Positions 45,514-55,125 are shown, numbered from the stretch's first letter. The stretch: 64,000 nucleotides of DNA from Mesorhizobium sp. (GCA_004017275.1 SAKE01000001.1:372001-436000); one strand, 5' to 3'. Notes: generated by a model from the letters alone, not told the origin. Numbers and translations: made by a program.

Positions 45514-45708
45514 GGCGCGCCGGCGAACTAAGATGGCCGGGTGCTTAGCATTCAGCGGTCTAGCCCATATCCCGCCCATCGCCGACCGCTCTTCCGGAAT
45601 CCTATAGGACTTCAGCAAATGCGGCTCGCAGGCGCGATCGATTTGCTTGATTCGGCGCCGGTGCCTGCCGAGTTCCACTGCCTCTTTGATCCGCAGGGGA
45701 ATCCACAT
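45454..45708 (-). CDS. Possible small hypothetical protein
   Basis: ATG 45708 has GCGAGGTGAG just upstream. The 84-residue product is basic (ELGRHRRRIKQIDRACEPH) and ends over the 3' end of the phosphoglycerol transferase gene on the other strand. No family recognised. It may be spurious or a remnant. Confidence 0.25.
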   Translation of the reverse strand: MWIPLRIKEAVELGRHRRRIKQIDRACEPHLLKSYRIPEERSAMGGIWARPLNAKHPAILVRRRALMRAGFGHGSRPCRVLLPE

Positions 45709-45749
45709 TCTCACCTCGCTGTTGCTGACCGCCCGAGTGTCCTCCCACG

Positions 45750-46607
45750 CTATAGTACTGATTTTGCCTCCGGACCGAGTGCGACGGCTCCGCTATCCTG
45801 GATAAGTTTCGCCAAACGATCCGCAGCGTGGGTTCCACTCTTTCCAAGGTCGCGAACGCTGCTCATGTGATCGGCACCGGCGATAACGGTTCGGGAGACA
45901 TGCAGACCCTGCTTTCTCAGATGCTCGGCGAATGCCTCGGCCTGGCTAAGAAACGGCGGCGTTTCCTCGCCTCCGATGGCGATCTCAACCTTCATTGACG
46001 GATCGAAGGTGTGTGTCAGTGGCGAGAACCGGCGGGCCTCTTCATCTGTGATCGCGATCTCGGCGGCAAGGAACGAAGTTTGCAGAGGTTTCAATTCGTA
46101 CAAACCACCAAGGAGCAGCGCGCCTCTGATGTCCGAGGATCGGCTCTGATCATTGAACAGCATGGCTGCGAGCTGGGCACCAGCGGAGTGCCCGCTGACG
46201 GTCAGCCGGCCGGGGTCGCCCCCATGGTCCGCGATGCGGTCGAGTACCCACTGCTTGGCACGACGGACCTGGTCGATGATCGTGGCCATCCTCACGGCCG
46301 GCATCAGAGCATAGTCGACTATGACCGCAATCGCTCCGGCGCGCGTCACCGTGTCGGCGACGTAGGAATAGTCGCGTTTGGAGAACATTCTCCAGTAGCC
46401 GCCGTGGATGAACATATGAACCGGAAGGCGGTCGCGATCGCCATCCGGAAAGAATACGTCGACGGTTTCGGTGGGTTCGGAACCGTAGCCGACGTTTGCC
46501 AGCATGCGGGTTTTCGCCCTGGTTTCCGCGCTGCGGCGGATGATCTCGGCGACGATCTCATCGAAATTGGCCACGTGATCGCGAATGCGGAACGGATCTT
46601 TTTGCAT
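45750..46607 (-). CDS. Alpha/beta hydrolase (BD-FAE/arylformamidase-like)
   Basis: 285 residues. The oxyanion-hole motif HGGYW at about 82, the nucleophile elbow GHSAGAQ and a C-terminal GADH supply an esterase-type Ser/His set of the arylformamidase/BD-FAE branch. A cytoplasmic enzyme acting on an ester, amide or lactone. It is the third gene of an operon with an aldehyde dehydrogenase (11 bases upstream) and an iron alcohol dehydrogenase, which suggests it opens a lactone or ester feeding that pathway (inference). Confidence 0.88.
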   Translation of the reverse strand: MQKDPFRIRDHVANFDEIVAEIIRRSAETRAKTRMLANVGYGSEPTETVDVFFPDGDRDRLPVHMFIHGGYWRMFSKRDYSYVADTVTRAGAIAVIVDYALMPAVRMATIIDQVRRAKQWVLDRIADHGGDPGRLTVSGHSAGAQLAAMLFNDQSRSSDIRGALLLGGLYELKPLQTSFLAAEIAITDEEARRFSPLTHTFDPSMKVEIAIGGEETPPFLSQAEAFAEHLRKQGLHVSRTVIAGADHMSSVRDLGKSGTHAADRLAKLIQDSGAVALGPEAKSVL

Positions 46608-46617
46608 GGACGTCTGC

Positions 46618-48105
46618 TCAGATGGTCACGGCGATGTACTTCGCTTCCAGGAACTCGGCAACGCCGTGCTTCTGACCACCCTCGCGGCCCAGTCCGCTCT
46701 GCTTGACTCCGCCGAATGGCGCCGCCGGATCCGACATCAGGCCGCGGTTGAGGGCGATCATGCCCGACTCGATCTTAGATGCCACTCGCATTCCCCTGGC
46801 GAGGTCACGTGTATAAATGTAGGCGGCGAGACCGTATTCGGTGTCATTGGCCTTGGCGATCACTTCCGCCTCGTCGTCGAAGCGCGTGATGGGAGCCACC
46901 GGACCGAAGATTTCCTCGTGGGCCATGACAGCGTCGGCCGGCACGTCGCGAAGCACCGTCGGCGGGTAAAAGTAACCCTTGCCATCGGCGATCGCCCCGC
47001 CGCACTGAATCTTGGCCCCTCGGGCGACCGCGTCCTTGACGAGCCGGTCGATCTTGTCCACGGCCTTCCTGGTGATCATCGGACCGCACTCGGTCTGCGG
47101 ATCGGTTCCGGTGCCAACATTGAGGGCAGCCATGCGGTTGCTCAACCCTTCCGTAAAGGCATCATGGATGCCGGCCTGGACGTAGAGCCGATTGGCGGCT
47201 GTGCAGGCTTCGCCGGCGTTGCGCATCTTGGCAACCATCGCGCCGTCGAGCGCGGCTTCCAGGTCGGCGTCGTCGAAGACGATGAACGGTGCGTTGCCGC
47301 CAAGTTCCATGGAACAGGAGATGACGTGTTTCGCGGCCGCGGCCAGGAGCAGGCGGCCGATACCGGTCGAGCCGGTGAATGATAGCTTTCGCACGCGTGG
47401 ATCGGCCAGCATCGCCGCCGTCACCGGCCCTGGCTTCGAAGTCGTCAGAACGTTGACGACGCCGGGCGGCACGCCGGCTTCCTCGTAGAGCGCTGCGAGC
47501 GCATAGGCGGTCAGCGGCGTCTCGCTCGCGGGCTTCAAGATCACGGTGCAACCGGCCGCGAGCGCCGGCGCGATTTTGCGCGTTGCCATGGCGGCCGGGA
47601 AATTCCATGGCGTGATGAGCACGCAAATACCGATGGGCTGGTAGTCGACAATGATCCGGTTGGCGCCGGACGGCGCCAGGCCGAACTCGCCGCTGATACG
47701 GACGGCTTCTTCGGCATTCCAGCGGAAGAATTCGGCGGCATACGCGATCTCGCCGCGCGCATCGCGCAGCGCCTTGCCGTTCTCCAGCGAGATCAGGAAG
47801 GCCAGGGCCTCTGCTCGCTCACTCATCAGGTCGAAGCAACGCCTGAGAATCTCCGAGCGCTTGCGCGGTGGCGTCTCTCGCCAGCCCGCCGCCGCCTTCG
47901 CGGCGGCATCGACCGCTGCAGCCGCATCGGCGAGCGTGGCATCAGGAACCGCCGCAATGACGGCTTCGGTCGAGGGGTCGATTACCTCAATCACGCGGCC
48001 GTCGGACGAGGGTCGCCAGTGTCCGTCGATATAAAGACCATGCGAGAATGGTGCGTAATCGAACATATCTTGATCCTCGTCGAATTGCCCGGAAGAGATG
48101 TTCAT
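46618..48105 (-). CDS. NAD(P)-dependent succinate-semialdehyde dehydrogenase family
   Basis: 495 residues; start 48105 or 48066. Aldehyde dehydrogenase with catalytic Cys ([11 protein letters not shown]), catalytic Glu (SMELGGNAP), cofactor motif FTGSTGIG and oxidoreductase Asn in TPWNFP. GabD-type sequence is clear from end to end ([16 protein letters not shown] ending region and [14 protein letters not shown]). It oxidises an omega-carboxy aldehyde to the diacid. Follows the alcohol dehydrogenase by 17 bases, giving a two-step alcohol-to-acid pathway. Confidence 0.92.
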   Translation of the reverse strand: MNISSGQFDEDQDMFDYAPFSHGLYIDGHWRPSSDGRVIEVIDPSTEAVIAAVPDATLADAAAAVDAAAKAAAGWRETPPRKRSEILRRCFDLMSERAEALAFLISLENGKALRDARGEIAYAAEFFRWNAEEAVRISGEFGLAPSGANRIIVDYQPIGICVLITPWNFPAAMATRKIAPALAAGCTVILKPASETPLTAYALAALYEEAGVPPGVVNVLTTSKPGPVTAAMLADPRVRKLSFTGSTGIGRLLLAAAAKHVISCSMELGGNAPFIVFDDADLEAALDGAMVAKMRNAGEACTAANRLYVQAGIHDAFTEGLSNRMAALNVGTGTDPQTECGPMITRKAVDKIDRLVKDAVARGAKIQCGGAIADGKGYFYPPTVLRDVPADAVMAHEEIFGPVAPITRFDDEAEVIAKANDTEYGLAAYIYTRDLARGMRVASKIESGMIALNRGLMSDPAAPFGGVKQSGLGREGGQKHGVAEFLEAKYIAVTI

Positions 48106-48122
48106 TGGATTGCCTCTGGTGG

Positions 48123-49349
48123 TTACGTCGCGGCGGCGTCCATGTCGCCGTCATAGGCCGCTTTGACCAGTCGCTGCATAGCGACAATGTCGAAACTGCG
48201 CGGGTTGTTCTTAATCAGCCGGTCGATGCCGAGCGCCTGTTCGGCGGTCCAGTCTACCTTGTCCGCGGGAAGGCCGAGCTCGGCCAAGGTTTTTGGAATG
48301 CCGATCGCGCCGAACAACCGGGCGACCTCGTTGATAGTTGCTGCAGCTGCCTGCTCAGGCGGATTGCCCGTCCGCGGCAGGCCGAGAGCGGCGCCCGTCT
48401 CCGCGATCTCATTGGTGGCGGCAGAAAGATTATACCGCATCACATAAGGAAGCATGGTGGCGACCCCCAGACCATGCGCGGTGTGGGTGAGCGCGCCGAC
48501 CGGGTATTGAACGGCATGGGCGGCCGCGGTTCCTGCCGTCCCGAAAGCACAACCGGCCGCCAGAGCCCCCATCATGACATCGGCCCGCGCATCTTCATCC
48601 GACCCGTCCCGAAAGGCCTTCTCGAGACTGCGTCCCAGGAGCTTGATGGCCAACAACGCGAAATGGTCGGTCAGCCCACTCTTGCCGACGAAAACATGCT
48701 TCTGCGGCAAGGTCGGGTCCGTGCCGCGTCTGGCCGCCGTGAAAGCCTCGATCGCGTGGGTAAGGGCGTCCGCGCCGGCGATGGCCGTCAATCCCGGCGG
48801 GCAGGTCAAGGTCAGATCCGGATCGCACAGAGCGACAACGGCGATGAGGTGAGGGCTGGAGATCCCGACCTTCAGCGTCCGCTCCGGGTCGGAGATGACG
48901 GCCACTGGCGTAACCTCGGAGCCGGTGCCGGCTGTGGTCGGCACGGCGATGAGGGGAAGGGTAGGGCCAGGCACCTTGAACTCGCCATAGTAGTCCTGAA
49001 GCCTGCCTCCGTGGCTGATCAGGAGCGCCGCGCATTTGGCCATGTCCAGGCAGCTGCCGCCGCCGATGCCGATCACCATGTCGGGCCTGAAGCCGCTCGC
49101 CTCGGCAACGCAGACCGCAACGCTGTCGCGCGGCACATCAGGCAAAGTCCTGTCGTGAACAAGGACTTCGATCGAGGCTTCCTTCAGCGAGGCGATCATC
49201 TCGGCAAACACGGACGTTCCGGCGAAGCGCTCGTCGGTGCAGATGAAGGCGCGTCGGCCATATCTGGCGGCGACATCGGGCAGAACCTGGCGCTGTCCTT
49301 TGCCAAACAGGATCTCGCGCGGCAATCGGATTGCTGCGAACAATGTCAT
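48123..49349 (-). CDS. Iron-containing alcohol dehydrogenase
   Basis: 408 residues of the Fe-ADH family. GIGGGSCLDMAK is the NAD-binding loop; AVPTTAGTGSEVT follows; the metal ligands are in ADALTHAIEAF, then HAVQYPVGALTHTAHG. The type is consistent with 4-hydroxybutyrate or maleylacetate reductase-like enzymes, but specificity is not readable. First gene of the operon, and divergent from a GntR regulator over a 103-base gap containing a likely operator. Confidence 0.92.
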   Translation of the reverse strand: MTLFAAIRLPREILFGKGQRQVLPDVAARYGRRAFICTDERFAGTSVFAEMIASLKEASIEVLVHDRTLPDVPRDSVAVCVAEASGFRPDMVIGIGGGSCLDMAKCAALLISHGGRLQDYYGEFKVPGPTLPLIAVPTTAGTGSEVTPVAVISDPERTLKVGISSPHLIAVVALCDPDLTLTCPPGLTAIAGADALTHAIEAFTAARRGTDPTLPQKHVFVGKSGLTDHFALLAIKLLGRSLEKAFRDGSDEDARADVMMGALAAGCAFGTAGTAAAHAVQYPVGALTHTAHGLGVATMLPYVMRYNLSAATNEIAETGAALGLPRTGNPPEQAAAATINEVARLFGAIGIPKTLAELGLPADKVDWTAEQALGIDRLIKNNPRSFDIVAMQRLVKAAYDGDMDAAAT

Positions 49350-49376
49350 GGTCGACCCACTCTCATAAAATATCCT

Positions 49377-49392
49377 CTATAAAATCGTATAG
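49377..49392. promoter_or_regulatory. Likely GntR operator
   Basis: CTATA and TATAG form a perfect inverted repeat around a six-base spacer in the AT-rich gap between the divergent alcohol dehydrogenase and GntR genes; a wider imperfect ATATCC/GGATAT pair surrounds it. FCD-type GntR operators are often short AT-rich palindromes like this. Confidence 0.55.
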
Positions 49393-49452
49393 GATATAGG
49401 ATTGAATTGGCCGGAGCATCATGTTAGTGGTTGCACCTGTCAAGAGGCAAAG

Positions 49453-50151
49453 ATGCAGAACACCGACGTTACATCAGACAAGGACACGCTGCCGACGGGC
49501 CGGATTTCCCGCGCCAATGGCCTGGCCGGAGATGTCTATGAGGCGATCTTCCAGCAGCTTATGTCGCTTAAAATTGCGCCGGGATCGCGCATCACCGTCG
49601 ACAACCTCGTGAAGGACTTCAACGTCTCGCACACGCCGATCCGCGAGGCGCTTGGACGCCTGGAGGGTGAAGGCTTGGTGGTGAAGACCCATTTGATCGG
49701 CTATCGCGCCGCGCCGCAGATATCCCGGCGCAGGTTCGACGAACTCTATGAATTGCGCCTGTTGCTCGAGCCGGCTGCCGCGGCCAAGGCTACGGCAGTG
49801 CTGGACGAGACGGGTCTCGCGGTCCTGCAGGAGGCGGCAGGGGTGATGGCCCGGCGAGAGGGCAGGGACGAACGCCTGCGCTATTCGAACTTCGCGCGCC
49901 AGGATGCGATCTTCCACGACAAGATCATGCAGTTCGCCCACAACGACCTTATACGCGAAACGCTGAACCACCAGCACACGCACTTCCACATTTTCCGCCT
50001 GATGTATCATTCACGCGTCACCGAAGAGGCGCTTGACGAGCATGAGGCGATCCTTTCGGCTTTCGCGGCAGGCGATCCGGACGCAGCCGAAAAGGCGATG
50101 CGTGTGCATATCGAGAATTCGCGGGACAGGCTCCTGCCTGCATTCGAGTAG
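49453..50151 (+). CDS. GntR-family regulator, FCD subfamily
   Basis: About 232 residues from ATG 49453, with AGAGG upstream. N-terminal winged helix (MSLKIAPGSRITVDNLVKDFNVSHTPIREALGRLEGEGLV) and C-terminal all-helical FCD domain with the metal-ligand His set (FHDKIMQFAHND, the HxxI and HVEN-like endings). It probably binds the palindrome between it and the dehydrogenase operon and responds to a carboxylate intermediate. Confidence 0.92.
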   Translation: MQNTDVTSDKDTLPTGRISRANGLAGDVYEAIFQQLMSLKIAPGSRITVDNLVKDFNVSHTPIREALGRLEGEGLVVKTHLIGYRAAPQISRRRFDELYELRLLLEPAAAAKATAVLDETGLAVLQEAAGVMARREGRDERLRYSNFARQDAIFHDKIMQFAHNDLIRETLNHQHTHFHIFRLMYHSRVTEEALDEHEAILSAFAAGDPDAAEKAMRVHIENSRDRLLPAFE

Positions 50152-50335
50152 CGGTCGCAATGTCCTTTGCAGCTCGTATCGATAGAGGTCGCGAGGCTAT
50201 GCCCATGGCCATCATCTTCGGCCTCAAGGCGCGAGGCATCGCCGTCCGGACTCGCCCTTCTGACATCCATTCCCCGATTTCCAACGCAAAGCGCGATGTT
50301 GCGCCTTGCCTCGCCAAAACCTGAGAGGAAAAGCC

Positions 50336-50929
50336 ATGCCAGGCAAAAAGATACTTATGCTGACCGGTGAATTCACCGAGGAATACGAAATCTTCGTCTA
50401 TCAGCAGGCGATGGAGGCGGTCGGTCACACGGTTCATGTCGTGTGCCCCGACAAAAGCGCCGGAGATCTGATCAAGACCTCGCTGCACGACTTCGAAGGC
50501 GATCAGACCTACACCGAAAAGGTTGGCCACTACGCGCTGATCAACAAGACGTTCTCCGACGCCGAGAAGCAACTGAGCCAATACGACGCTGTCTACTGCG
50601 CCGGCGGTCGTGGCCCTGAATACATCCGCACCGACAAGCGCGTGCAGGCGATGGTGCGTCATTTCCACGAGGCCAAAAAGCCGATCTTCACGATTTGCCA
50701 CGGCGTCCAGATTCTGATCGCGGTCGACGGCGTCGTCCGCGGCAAGAAGGTGGCGGCGCTCGCGGCTTGCGAGCCGGAGGTGACGCTCGCCGGTGGCACC
50801 TACATCGATCTTTCCCCCACCGACGCCTTTGTGGATGGGACGATGGTTTCGGCCAAAGGTTGGACGGCGCTTGCGGCGTTCATTCGCGAATGCCTCAAGG
50901 TGCTGGGAACGGAAATCCGCCACGCGTAG
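50336..50929 (+). CDS. DJ-1/PfpI-family protein
   Basis: 197 residues from ATG 50336, with GAGGAA upstream. Flavodoxin-like fold with the family elbow CHGVQ (Cys in TICHGVQILIAV) and an acidic partner in the first loop (GEFTEEYE). Members serve as glyoxalase, deglycase, chaperone or amidase; the long C-terminal part and lone gene setting do not separate these. It is followed by a strong hairpin. Confidence 0.88.
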   Translation: MPGKKILMLTGEFTEEYEIFVYQQAMEAVGHTVHVVCPDKSAGDLIKTSLHDFEGDQTYTEKVGHYALINKTFSDAEKQLSQYDAVYCAGGRGPEYIRTDKRVQAMVRHFHEAKKPIFTICHGVQILIAVDGVVRGKKVAALAACEPEVTLAGGTYIDLSPTDAFVDGTMVSAKGWTALAAFIRECLKVLGTEIRHA

Positions 50930-51311
50930 CCCTTGGAACCGACGCATCCCAAACGGATGCGTCGGTTCCGTCGTTCTCGACGTGCGATAGTGCGCCCAGC
51001 CCCCGCTATGGCGCGCCCAATGAAGAATGTCCGCGATCAGTGGACATTTCCCTGTCCGCTTCTGAGCCAGGGTGCGCTGAAACCGGAATAAACCGGCCTG
51101 GAGATTGTCGAGGAGCCATGCGCCTGCGCGGCCCAGGGCCGATCTCGCATATGCGCGGCTTAGATTGTTCCCGCTGCCGTTCGAGACAGGTGCCGCTACG
51201 CTCGAACTCGGCGGCTTCTATGGAGTTGCTGCAGATCGAAGGCGTCGACGGTATTGCGGCGCTCGTCAATCACGAGGACGGCTACCAGGAAGAACTCTCC
51301 TGGCAGAAGGA
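50930..51311. other. Intergenic region with hairpin
   Basis: Contains the terminator hairpin below and otherwise no gene I can support. Confidence 0.5.
50935..50969 (+). terminator. Strong hairpin after DJ-1/PfpI gene
   Basis: GGAACCGACGCATCC and its exact complement GGATGCGTCGGTTCC form a 15-bp stem around CAAAC, starting six bases after the stop codon. No long T-run follows, but the position and stem strength fit a terminator. Confidence 0.75.
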
Positions 51312-52058
51312 CTAATAGGTGGTCCGCCCGCCCGACAGATCGAACGTCGAGGCCGTGGTAAAGCTGTTCTCCTTGGAGACGAGCCAGGCAACCATGGCGG
51401 CGGCCTCGTCGACCTCCAGCAAGCGGCCGCGCGGAATGCGCGAGCGCATATATTCGATGTGCTCCGGCGTCAGCTGTTCGAGGATGCGCGTCTGTGCCGT
51501 GGCCGGCGAGATGCAGTTCACGGCGATGTCGTACTGCGCCAGCTCCTTGCCGAGCGACTTGGTCAAGCCGATGACCGCCGCCTTCGAGGCTGAATAGGCA
51601 GAGGCGTTGGGGTTGCCCTCCTTGCCTGCGACCGAGGCGATGTTGACGATCCGCCCGTAATTGCGCTCCTTCATTCCGGGAACCACGGCGCGGTTGACGT
51701 AGAACGTACCGTTCACGTTGACGTCGAGGACCTTCTTCCACGTCTCGACGTCGTAGACGTCGAGCGGGGCGGCCGGGCCGGCAATTCCGGCGGAATTGAC
51801 CAGAATGGAAATCTTGCCGGCTCGTTCTTCGGTCCTGGTGCGCGCGGCGTCCACCGACGCCCATTCGGCGACATCCACCACTTCTGTCGAGGCGGCGCTG
51901 CCCAGTTCCTTCTGGGCGGTTTCGAGGCGGGCCTCATCGAGATCCCACAAGGTCACCGTAGCGCCGGACGCGACGAAACGTCTGGCCATCGCAAAGCCGA
52001 GGCCTTGGGCGCCGCCGGTTACCACAGCGTGCTGGCCGTCAAGATCGATCCTGTTCAT
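51312..52058 (-). CDS. SDR-family oxidoreductase
   Basis: 248 residues. Cofactor motif TGGAQGLGFAMA (TGxxxGxG), NSAGIAG, and the catalytic Ser and YSASKAA. Many relatives are annotated FabG or 2-keto-3-deoxy-L-fuconate dehydrogenase; the position beside a UxaA-type dehydratase suggests oxidation of a deoxy sugar acid (inference). Last gene of the minus-strand operon. Confidence 0.9.
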   Translation of the reverse strand: MNRIDLDGQHAVVTGGAQGLGFAMARRFVASGATVTLWDLDEARLETAQKELGSAASTEVVDVAEWASVDAARTRTEERAGKISILVNSAGIAGPAAPLDVYDVETWKKVLDVNVNGTFYVNRAVVPGMKERNYGRIVNIASVAGKEGNPNASAYSASKAAVIGLTKSLGKELAQYDIAVNCISPATAQTRILEQLTPEHIEYMRSRIPRGRLLEVDEAAAMVAWLVSKENSFTTASTFDLSGGRTTY

Positions 52059-52127
52059 GTCGAGCGGTTCTTTCCGTTTGAGCTACTTCGGGAATACAAG
52101 CCGACCTGTGCAGGGCGGGCGATATCG

Positions 52128-53639
52128 CTACATGGTCGCGCCAAGGCTCCATGGCACGAACTCGTTGTCGCCATAGCCAAGCGCTTCCGACCTGGTGCGC
52201 CCGCCGGATGCGACGCGCAGGATCTCGGCGAAGATTTCCTCGCCCTTGTCGGCCAGCGTGACGCCGTCCAGTATGTCTCCGCAATTGATGTCCATATCTT
52301 CGCGCATCTGTTCGAAGATGAAGCTGTTGGAAGCAAGCTTGATCGAGGGCGTCGGCTTGCAGCCGAAGGCCGAACCGCGACCGGTGGTGAAGCACAATAT
52401 GTTGGCGCCGCCGGCGACCTGCCCGGTGGCCGAGACCGGGTCGTAGCCGGGCGTGTCCATGAAGACGAGGCCGCGCTCGTTGATCGGCTCGGCATATTCC
52501 AGCACATCGCGCAGATTGGTAGTGCCGCCCTTGGCGGAGGCGCCGAGCGATTTCTCCAGAATGGTCGTCAGCCCGCCCAGCTTGTTGCCGGGCGAGGGGT
52601 TGTTGTTCATCTCCATGTCGTGCCTGGCGGTATAATCCTCCCACCAGCGGATGCGCTCGATCAGCCTTTCACCCACTGCGCGGCTCTCGGCGCGCAAGGT
52701 GAGGAGATGTTCGGCGCCATAGATCTCGGGCGTTTCCGAGAGCACGGCCGTGCCGCCTTGCGCCACAAGCAGGTCCGCCGCAGCACCCAGCGCCGGATTG
52801 GCGCTAATACCGGAATAACCGTCCGATCCGCCACATTGCAGCGCAAGCACGAGTTCTGAGGCCGGCTGCGGCGTCCTTTCGGCGGCGTTCACTGTAGGCA
52901 GCATGTCGATGATCGCCTTAACGCCGGCCTCGACCGTCTTTCGCGTGCCGCCGGTTTCCTGGATGGTCATCGTGCGGAAGGTCGTGCTTTCCTCGATGCT
53001 GTACGACTGCATCCAGCGCGGGATCTGGAACGCTTCACAGCCGAGCCCGACCATCAGCACGCCGCCGATATTGGGGTTGGTGGCAAAGCCCCACTGCGTC
53101 CGTTTCAAAAGGTCATAGGCGGGACCCTTGGTGTCGATGCCGCAGCCGGTGCCGTGGACGAGCGCGATGACGCCATCGACATTTGGATAGTCGCCCAGGA
53201 TGGCGGACCGGTTGACTGCGTCGGCGATGAAGCGGGCGACGCTCGCCGAGCAGTTCACCGAGGTCAGGACGGCGATGAAGTTGCGCGTGCCGACCTTGCC
53301 GCTCGGCCGGCGGTAGCCCATGAAGGTGGCGCGCTCGGCCTCGGCAACGATCTCGGTTTGCCTGGTATTTGTGCCGAAGACGTAGTCGCGTTCGAAATTA
53401 CGCAAATACACATTGTGTTCGTGAACCCAGTCGCCGGCGACGATGGGTTCCCGCGCAAACCCGATTGTCTGGCCGTATTTCACGATCGGATCGTCAGAGC
53501 CGATGTCGCGCAAGGCCATCTTGTGCCCGCGCGGTATGCGTGCCCTGGCCGCCACGTCGCCGGCTTTGTCGCCGACCTTCAACGGATCGACCGCCAGAAG
53601 AATGTTGTCGGCCTCCGAAAGCTTGATGAACCGCGCCAT
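52128..53639 (-). CDS. UxaA-family sugar-acid dehydratase (altronate/galactarate type)
   Basis: 503 residues. It contains the N-terminal SAF-type domain and the C-terminal GD_AH core fused in one chain, with GYRRPSGKVGTRNFIAVLTSVNCSA and GCGIDT carrying the cysteines used for iron. It dehydrates an aldonic or aldaric acid to a 2-keto-3-deoxy acid. The start is taken at 53639; 53645 is also possible. The gene has its own upstream site (53698-53713) of the operator motif seen before the transport genes. Confidence 0.9.
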   Translation of the reverse strand: MARFIKLSEADNILLAVDPLKVGDKAGDVAARARIPRGHKMALRDIGSDDPIVKYGQTIGFAREPIVAGDWVHEHNVYLRNFERDYVFGTNTRQTEIVAEAERATFMGYRRPSGKVGTRNFIAVLTSVNCSASVARFIADAVNRSAILGDYPNVDGVIALVHGTGCGIDTKGPAYDLLKRTQWGFATNPNIGGVLMVGLGCEAFQIPRWMQSYSIEESTTFRTMTIQETGGTRKTVEAGVKAIIDMLPTVNAAERTPQPASELVLALQCGGSDGYSGISANPALGAAADLLVAQGGTAVLSETPEIYGAEHLLTLRAESRAVGERLIERIRWWEDYTARHDMEMNNNPSPGNKLGGLTTILEKSLGASAKGGTTNLRDVLEYAEPINERGLVFMDTPGYDPVSATGQVAGGANILCFTTGRGSAFGCKPTPSIKLASNSFIFEQMREDMDINCGDILDGVTLADKGEEIFAEILRVASGGRTRSEALGYGDNEFVPWSLGATM

Positions 53640-53697
53640 GACCAAAACTCTGAAGAAGCTCTCCGCGACAGGATGTCGAGAGGTAGGAACGATTTAG

Positions 53698-53713
53698 AAT
53701 ACTAATATAATAG
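53698..53713. promoter_or_regulatory. Predicted GntR operator, dehydratase promoter
   Basis: AATACTAATATAATAG lies about 60 bases before the dehydratase start and shares the core ACTAATATAA with the other three sites listed here. Confidence 0.5.
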
Positions 53714-53834
53714 AATGTCAGCGGTCAAGGCTGGGTTCGTCGTAAACGGGCGGGTCGAGCGGTGGTTCCGCTCTGCTACTCGGCCTTGCGCGGCCCATAT
53801 CGGGATGCAGAAGCCGTTTGCCAGCAGCTCCGGG

Positions 53835-54164
53835 TCAGTCGAGGTGGAAGACCCGTTCCATCGCCGCCCACCATTCGCCGTCGGCGCGCGTCGGCAGCGG
53901 CGTCTGCATGGGGTCGCACAGCTCCCACCATTTGCGCATTGCCGGGGATTCGCCCATCAACGCCGAGTCCGTGGCGAAGTCGCTGCCGTGATACTCCCAG
54001 GAGGCGAACTGAAGGTTCTCCGGTTCGCGCAGGAAGATCGAATAGTTGCGGATGTTGGCGCGACTGATGACGTCGAGCACTTCGGGCCAGACGGCGGCGT
54101 GGACGCGCTTGTAGTCCGCGATCGCCGCGGCTTTCACGCCGATACAAAGTCCCATTCGTTGCAT
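53835..54164 (-). CDS. L-rhamnose mutarotase family protein
   Basis: 109 residues, full length for the RhaM/RhaU fold. It shows the dimeric alpha+beta barrel signature: an N-terminal strand, the YKRVHAAVWPEVL helix with its active-site His, and FASWEYHG. It interconverts anomers of a deoxyhexose such as rhamnose or fucose. It is between the GntR regulator (19-base gap) and the dehydratase gene, supporting a deoxy-sugar catabolic role. Confidence 0.9.
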   Translation of the reverse strand: MQRMGLCIGVKAAAIADYKRVHAAVWPEVLDVISRANIRNYSIFLREPENLQFASWEYHGSDFATDSALMGESPAMRKWWELCDPMQTPLPTRADGEWWAAMERVFHLD

Positions 54165-54183
54165 GCCGGTTGCTTCCCGGGCT

Positions 54184-54858
54184 TCAGTCGAGAAGGTCGG
54201 CCGCGACTTCGAGCGTGTTGCGGAACGACGTCTCGAGATGATGTTCCATCGCTTGCGCCGCGCCCTCGGCGTCGTGGCGCTTCAGCGCGTCGAAAATGGC
54301 CTCATGCTGCTTGATCGTCTGTTCGCCATAGCCGGGCTTCGGAATGGCGAGATAGCGGCCGCGATCCATCTGTGCCTTTGAGATGTCGACGGCTCTCCAG
54401 ATCATCGGCAGGTCGCAGATCTCCGCGATGGTGCGATGAAAGACATCGTCGAGTTGTATCGCGGTGGCATATCTACCGCGCGATATGGCCAGCCGGTGCG
54501 CCGCCATGTTGTCTTCCAGCAATTCGCTGGCTGCCGGCGTGAACTTGGCGGCCGCGCGTCGGGCGCTTTCCATCTCCAGTGCCCGTCGTATGACATAGGC
54601 TTCTTCCAGGTCGGCCCGACTGATCGGAGCGACATAGGTGCCGGTCTGCGCCAGGATCTTGACCAGGCCCTCGTCGCTGATGCGCTTGACCGCTTCGCGC
54701 ACGGGGGTGCGCGACACACCCAGGGCCTCCGCGATGGCGACCTCGTTGATCACTTCCCCCGGCTTCATCTGCCCGACGACGATCAGGTTGCGGATCTTGT
54801 GATAGATCTGATCGCGGAGCGGAAGGGCGCGATTGAGCGTCGAAGGATCCAGGTCCAT
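54184..54858 (-). CDS. GntR-family regulator, FCD subfamily
   Basis: 224 residues. Winged helix at about 10-75 (IAEALGVSRTPVREAVKRISDEGLVKI) and FCD effector domain from about 90. First gene of the minus-strand operon; divergent from the ABC importer. AT-rich sites with a common ACTAATATA core lie in the gap between the divergent genes and before the dehydratase, so it probably represses or activates both operons. Confidence 0.92.
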   Translation of the reverse strand: MDLDPSTLNRALPLRDQIYHKIRNLIVVGQMKPGEVINEVAIAEALGVSRTPVREAVKRISDEGLVKILAQTGTYVAPISRADLEEAYVIRRALEMESARRAAAKFTPAASELLEDNMAAHRLAISRGRYATAIQLDDVFHRTIAEICDLPMIWRAVDISKAQMDRGRYLAIPKPGYGEQTIKQHEAIFDALKRHDAEGAAQAMEHHLETSFRNTLEVAADLLD

Positions 54859-54892
54859 TGCAAATCCGTTTCTTCGTTCACCAGAAATGGTC

Positions 54893-54904
54893 GGATTATA
54901 TTAG
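54893..54904. promoter_or_regulatory. Predicted GntR operator 1
   Basis: GGATTATATTAG, the reverse complement of the core CTAATATAATCC, 35 bases before the GntR start; consistent with autoregulation. Confidence 0.45.
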
Positions 54905-54991
54905 AACGTCAACTGGAATGCACCCCGATGCAAGGGTCGGGAACGGTCGACATCTGGCGTCCATATGGCCATCCGAATCCAGCTTGCCAGA

Positions 54992-55013
54992 ACTGTTATA
55001 TTAGTGCAATAGT
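54992..55013. promoter_or_regulatory. Predicted GntR operator 2
   Basis: A 22-base imperfect palindrome: ACTGTT at one end and its near complement AATAGT at the other, containing ATATTAG. Confidence 0.5.
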
Positions 55014-55125
55014 CCGCGTGGACGGTGAGAAAATTCAATCCGCAAGTCTGTAGTGAGCCCGCTTGTTCGACAGCGCCGGCATTTCAAGGCCTGTTCGAAG
55101 AGGGTCCCGAACCGTGTTTCAAGTA

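Noticed and set aside
51126..51315. Short plus-strand frame ending MELLQIEGVDGIAAL...
   Set aside because: No homologue recognised, no ribosome site of note, and it runs into the 3' end of the SDR gene on the other strand.
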